Of a stretch of DNA of 64,000 bases, positions 62,597-64,000 are shown in pieces. The position numbers and the translations under genes were made by a program. Positions within the stretch are counted from its first letter, which is position 1. Each line of letters opens with the position of its first letter. A model generated the notes under the pieces. It had not been told where the DNA came from and ran no database searches. It saw only the letters and a program-made list of their open reading frames with translations. The DNA is from Flavivirga aquimarina (GTDB taxonomy: Bacteria > Bacteroidota > Bacteroidia > Flavobacteriales > Flavobacteriaceae), in assembly GCF_030540835.1 (NCBI RefSeq), contig NZ_JAUOEK010000183.1, positions 1 through 64,000 on the forward strand, read 5' to 3'.

Positions 62597-63589
62597 TTAC
62601 AATGAATTTCTGATAATTAATTTATTAGTGTTTTCTACTTTAATTTGTTCCTTATTTAATATCATTTCTGCTAAACGCTGCCCCATGATGTTAAAATCTG
62701 TAGAAATGGTTGTAATACCACCCTCTACAATCTCTTTAAGTAAGGTGTCATTATATGAAATAATACCAATATCTTTTTTTAACGATAGGTTTTTACTTTT
62801 CATTTTTTTTATAATTTGAAGTAAGCTTTTATCGTCTGGCATAATGTATAATTCTCCCTTTTTTAAAACCCTGTTAGCTAATGAGCTTATAACCTCAAAA
62901 GGCATTTTGTTTTCTTTACAGAACATATTAAAGCCTTTTAACATGCCAAGAGGTTGTTTGTCTTCGGAAAAAATTAAAACTATTTTTTCATATTTTTTTA
63001 TGAGATGCCATGCTTTGGTAAGGTTTTTAAAAATTACTTTTTCAAAATTTTGATAAATAGCGGCGTATTCAAGTAAATCGTCATGTATTTGATCTAAAAT
63101 ATACACCTTATCCTTTGGTAGTTTTTTTATATCCTCATTAGTATCAGTAAGGTTTGCCGGCATAATAACATAGAAATTGTAATTCCCAACGTTATCATTA
63201 ATTAATTTGTTAAAAACAGTTCTGTTGAAATGATGGAAAAAAATATCTACTTGAATATTACCTCCTAAATTTTCTAAAAAGGAATTGTATAAGTCTTCTT
63301 TAAAAGAATTTAGCTCATCGAAAAGCAAAAATATTTTTTGAGTAATGTTTACATCTTCACTGGCAATGTAATATCCTTTACCAACAATAGATTGAATAAT
63401 ACCTCTGTTCTTTAACTCATTAAAAGCCATTAAAACAGTATCTCTTGAAAGTTTATGTTTGTCCTTAATACTATTAATAGAAGGAATTTGATCCCCTTTT
63501 TGCAAAGCACCGGAAAGAATAGCATGCTCAATCGAATGGATTATCTGCTTATATTTTGGGACTCCAATTTTCTTCTTAATTTTTATCAT
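62597..63589 (-). CDS. GntR-type regulator with a LacI-like ligand domain (330 aa)
   Basis: The N-terminal winged helix (GVPKYKQIIHSIEHAILSGALQKGDQIPSINSIKDKHKLSRDTVLMAFNELKNRGIIQSIVGKGYYIAS) is GntR-type. The C-terminal ~250 residues follow the periplasmic-binding-protein/LacI sensor pattern (KIFLLFDELNSFKEDLYNSF...DIGIISYNDTLLKEIVEGGITTISTDFNIMGQRLAEMIL). It should sense a sugar, probably galactose or a derivative, and control the gal genes and the divergent symporter. A direct repeat TACTAG at 63629-63643 in the shared promoter region is a possible site. Confidence 0.85.
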   Translation of the reverse strand: MIKIKKKIGVPKYKQIIHSIEHAILSGALQKGDQIPSINSIKDKHKLSRDTVLMAFNELKNRGIIQSIVGKGYYIASEDVNITQKIFLLFDELNSFKEDLYNSFLENLGGNIQVDIFFHHFNRTVFNKLINDNVGNYNFYVIMPANLTDTNEDIKKLPKDKVYILDQIHDDLLEYAAIYQNFEKVIFKNLTKAWHLIKKYEKIVLIFSEDKQPLGMLKGFNMFCKENKMPFEVISSLANRVLKKGELYIMPDDKSLLQIIKKMKSKNLSLKKDIGIISYNDTLLKEIVEGGITTISTDFNIMGQRLAEMILNKEQIKVENTNKLIIRNSL

Positions 63590-63735
63590 AACCTGCTACA
63601 AATGTAGCATTATTTTTTCTAAAAAACATACTAGACCCTACTAGTTTGTTTTTTTATGTAAAACATGCATTATTTTTAAATTAAATTTCTATATTTGATC
63701 TTAATTTTTCACTAACTAAACTAATTTATTTTACT
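63590..63735. promoter_or_regulatory. Divergent control region between the gal regulator and the symporter
   Basis: TACTAG occurs twice, at about 63629-63634 and 63638-63643 (spacing 9), as a candidate operator. TATATTTG at 63690-63697 matches the -7 consensus for the symporter, 38 bp before its ATG. No clear -33 box is at the right distance. Confidence 0.45.
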
Positions 63736-64000
63736 ATGACAGCAGGATTTGAAATGTGGGATTATGTAGTCTTTGTCGCTTACGCCATTTTAATTTTAGG
63801 AGTAGGGTTGTGGGTGTCTCGAGATAAAGATGGGCATCAAAAGAATGCTGAAGATTATTTCTTAGCAAGTAAGTCTTTACCGTGGTGGGCCATAGGAACA
63901 TCATTAATTGCAGCTAATATTTCGGCAGAACAATTTATTGGTATGTCCGGATCTGGATTTGCTTTGGGGTTAGCTATTGCATCTTATGAGTGGATGGCAG
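63736..64000 (+). CDS. Sodium:solute symporter (SSS/SGLT family), 5' part
   Basis: The first 88 residues, cut by the window end: MTAGFEMWDYVVFVAYAILILGVGLWVSRDKDGHQKNAEDYFLASKSLPWWAIGTSLIAANISAEQFIGMSGSGFALGLAIASYEWM. The pattern (A-E-D-Y-F-L-A-x-x-x-L-P-W-W-x-I-G-x-S-L-x-A-x-N-I-S-A-E-x-x-x-G-x-x-G) is that of sodium/glucose-galactose cotransporters in Bacteroidota. It is divergent from the gal regulator and operon, so galactose import is likely. The gene continues beyond base 64000. Confidence 0.85.
   Translation, partial: MTAGFEMWDYVVFVAYAILILGVGLWVSRDKDGHQKNAEDYFLASKSLPWWAIGTSLIAANISAEQFIGMSGSGFALGLAIASYEWMA

Noticed and set aside
1-64000. CRISPR arrays or a complete integrase/transposase gene.
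   Set aside because: I looked for regularly spaced repeats and for recombinase or transposase motifs on both strands and found none.

Overview
The window is an AT-rich chromosomal segment from a member of the Bacteroidota, very probably a marine Flavobacteriaceae. The support is: a type IX secretion sorting tail (45582-48611), a bacillithiol-type YtxJ protein, many 'SC'-type lipoproteins, TAnnTTTG -7 boxes, weak Shine-Dalgarno signals, carboxypeptidase-regulatory-like (CarboxypepD_reg) domains and typical flavobacterial dispersed palindromes. No rRNA, complete tRNA or CRISPR array was seen.

Region 1 (1-12.2 kb) is an accessory island. It starts with a small zinc-ribbon protein and a two-gene ATP-grasp / 2-oxoglutarate oxygenase operon. 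That operon is preceded by a promoter, a 7-codon mini-ORF and a terminator-like hairpin. Next come several copies of a two-HTH regulator gene family. The first codons of these genes lie at sequences matching the conserved FR(S/T)PHHTISD segment of comM (YifB, Mg-chelatase-like). Only the 3' half of comM is intact (11170-11883), so comM has been cut by island DNA at this site. The cargo is a membrane coiled-coil gene with three tandem divergent paralogues (4.2-6.4 kb), then two FRG-domain genes and a SIR2-like gene (7.3-10.6 kb), a composition typical of defence islands. Two near-identical regulator copies (3.1-3.5 kb and 10.7-11.2 kb) form direct repeats around the cargo. A third copy is fused to a fragment of a RelA/SpoT ACT domain.

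Region 2 (12.2-26.2 kb) holds a BlaI/BlaR1-like regulatory pair with its operators, a lone type I sulfatase, and a six-gene leftward operon. In transcription order the operon encodes a hypothetical protein with an NHLP-leader-like stretch, a 1249-aa PKD protein, a trypsin-like (Nal1-type) protease, a trans-isoprenyl diphosphate synthase, a geranylgeranyl-reductase-like flavoprotein fused to a dead isoprenyl-synthase domain, and a small lipoprotein. I do not recognise this combination.

Region 3 (26.7-45.1 kb) is mostly core: a TonB-dependent receptor, a DUF2891 lipoprotein, a tricorn protease, an operon of an Nramp-like transporter with pxpABC (5-oxoproline use), two DeoC paralogues (one lacking catalytic residues), a TetR regulator and thioesterase sharing a palindromic operator, and clpB.

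Region 4 (45.5-64 kb) has a T9SS-exported surface protein, ytxJ, a DUF3089 hydrolase, a LysE exporter, fahA, glyA, several lipoproteins, and a galactose cluster (galT, galK, aldose epimerase, a GntR-type regulator) divergent from a sodium/sugar symporter that runs off the end.
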